Shown here one piece after another: positions 5,433 to 6,022 of a DNA stretch of 6,022 nucleotides. A program made the position numbers and the translations under genes. Position 1 is the stretch's first letter. The number at the start of each line of letters is the position of its first letter. Origin of the DNA: Clostridiaceae bacterium (lineage in GTDB: Bacteria; Bacillota; Clostridia; Oscillospirales; Acutalibacteraceae); NCBI GenBank assembly GCA_016297645.1, contig JAEDGF010000100.1:1-6022 (forward strand), in the 5' to 3' direction. The notes beneath the pieces were generated by a model. The model searched no databases. It was not told the DNA's origin and worked only from the letters and a program-made list of their open reading frames with translations.

Positions 5433-5756
5433 ATGTTTCACTTTGACTATTGTGTGGATTTCAGCGATACACAGGACTTTGATACGCTGCATAAAAAACT
5501 GAAACAGGGATTTCATCTTCCGTTTTATTACGGTGAAAATCTGGACGCTCTGTGGGATTGCCTTACCGATTTTATTTTGAGCGGAGAGGGCAAGCTGACA
5601 GTTTTGCATTTTGAGAATGTCGTAAGATTAGATTCCGATTACGCACAAAAGCTCTATGAAGTATTTGTTGACTTAAAGCATTACAGTGACAATGCCTACT
5701 ACGACAAAATAATGATTACGGTAGAAACAAACGGCAGTGTAACGGAAATCAAATAG
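5433..5756 (+). CDS. Barstar-family ribonuclease inhibitor
   Basis: A 107-residue cytoplasmic protein of the barstar family, whose founding member neutralises the secreted ribonuclease barnase. The segment LPFYYGENLDALWDCLT (29-45) is nearly identical to Bacillus amyloliquefaciens barstar. Asp38 and Asp42 align with its barnase-contacting Asp35 and Asp39. Tyr32 and Trp41 align with Tyr29 and Trp38. Asp80 in VFVDLK stands where barstar has Glu76. The strand ITV near the C-terminus also fits. The ATG at 5433 has AGGAGG 6 nt upstream; an in-frame ATG at 5283 lies inside the tRNA and is not credible. The gene is about 39% GC by my count, visibly lower than the other genes here, which hints at separate origin. 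No ribonuclease or toxin gene is in view, so its target is unknown. Confidence 0.92.
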   Translation: MFHFDYCVDFSDTQDFDTLHKKLKQGFHLPFYYGENLDALWDCLTDFILSGEGKLTVLHFENVVRLDSDYAQKLYEVFVDLKHYSDNAYYDKIMITVETNGSVTEIK

Positions 5757-5914
5757 AAGTTTTTCAATGTCCATGCGGCTGTTGACGATCGGAACACGGA
5801 ACAGCAGAAGAAAAAGTTTTTGTATTATTTATCTTTGCAGATGTGCTTTTGGTGTACAAGGTTTTATTTCAATCATTGCAATTCGTAACGGTCGTTCGGG
5901 GCTGCTCTGCTGCC
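5757..5914. other. Region without a convincing gene
   Basis: I see no gene with a ribosome binding site here. The frame following the barstar TAG stays open to TAA at 5886-5888. A 60-codon ATG frame (5767-5949) runs into the repeat and lacks a ribosome binding site. GCTCTGC (5904-5910) can pair with GCAGAGC (5920-5926), which reaches into the first repeat copy. No clear intrinsic terminator for the barstar gene is visible. Confidence 0.6.
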
Positions 5915-6022
5915 GCAAGGCAGAGCGTCGCGAGTGCGTTTCCCCGTAAAAAGTTGGTAGCAAGGCGGAGCGTCGCGAGTGCGTTTCCCCGTAAAAAGTT
6001 GGTAGCAAGGCGGAGCGTCGCG
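5915..6022. repeat. 45-nt tandem repeat, 2.4 copies, running off the right edge
   Basis: Copies begin at 5915, 5960 and 6005; the third is cut by the window end. Copies 1 and 2 differ at a single base (GCAAGGCAGAGCG against GCAAGGCGGAGCG). The unit is a multiple of three. One plus frame has no stop and would read ARRSVASAFPRKKLV per copy, but it has no start codon with a ribosome binding site; the reverse strand is also open in one frame. Near-identity of copies indicates recent duplication. It is probably an intergenic repeat rather than a coding one. Confidence 0.9.

Noticed and set aside
5229..5609. Minus-strand 126-codon frame across the tRNA
   Set aside because: It reads antisense to tRNA-Gly, its terminator and the barstar gene; such tRNA-antisense frames are commonly mis-annotated as proteins.
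5767..5949. 60-codon plus frame after the barstar gene
   Set aside because: No ribosome binding site, and its end is made of the 45-nt repeat.

Overview
The window looks like chromosomal DNA from a spore-forming Bacillota, probably a gut-type Clostridia in or near the Oscillospirales/Ruminococcaceae. The strongest evidence is five consecutive genes of the spoIIIA sporulation operon in canonical order, together with strong GGAGG-type ribosome binding sites and consensus TTGACA/TATAAT promoters. Order-level placement is inference from gene content and intergenic style. Both ends of the window lie inside tandem repeats, so it may be a complete short contig whose assembly stopped at repeats.

Left part (minus strand, read from right to left): spoIIIAA, spoIIIAB, spoIIIAC, spoIIIAD and spoIIIAE at 3406-153. 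They are tightly packed or overlapping and form the first five genes of the operon. Their products belong to the mother-cell side of the SpoIIIA-SpoIIQ channel that links mother cell and forespore during engulfment. After spoIIIAE, where spoIIIAF normally follows at once, there is instead a 36-nt tandem repeat (1-121). On the plus strand it forms hairpins followed by T runs. No spoIIIAF, AG or AH is visible.

Centre (plus strand): a consensus promoter at 3417-3445 sits back to back with the spoIIIAA start. It drives a long leader of about 190 nt with competing hairpins, then a 474-residue membrane sugar-1-phosphate transferase (3643-5067) that would start assembly of a surface glycan on a lipid carrier. 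A strong intrinsic terminator closes this unit.

Right part (plus strand): a self-contained tRNA-Gly(GCC) unit with a perfect promoter, an encoded CCA end and an AT-rich terminator (5189-5361). It is followed by a small AT-richer gene for a barstar-family ribonuclease inhibitor (5433-5756) with no ribonuclease partner in view. After that come about 160 nt with no convincing gene and a 45-nt tandem repeat running off the right edge (5915-6022).

I do not see a clearly novel multi-gene system. The most interesting items are the two repeat arrays, the possible attenuator in front of the sugar transferase, the 107-nt spoIIIAA/spoIIIAB overlap, and the orphan barstar beside a tRNA gene.
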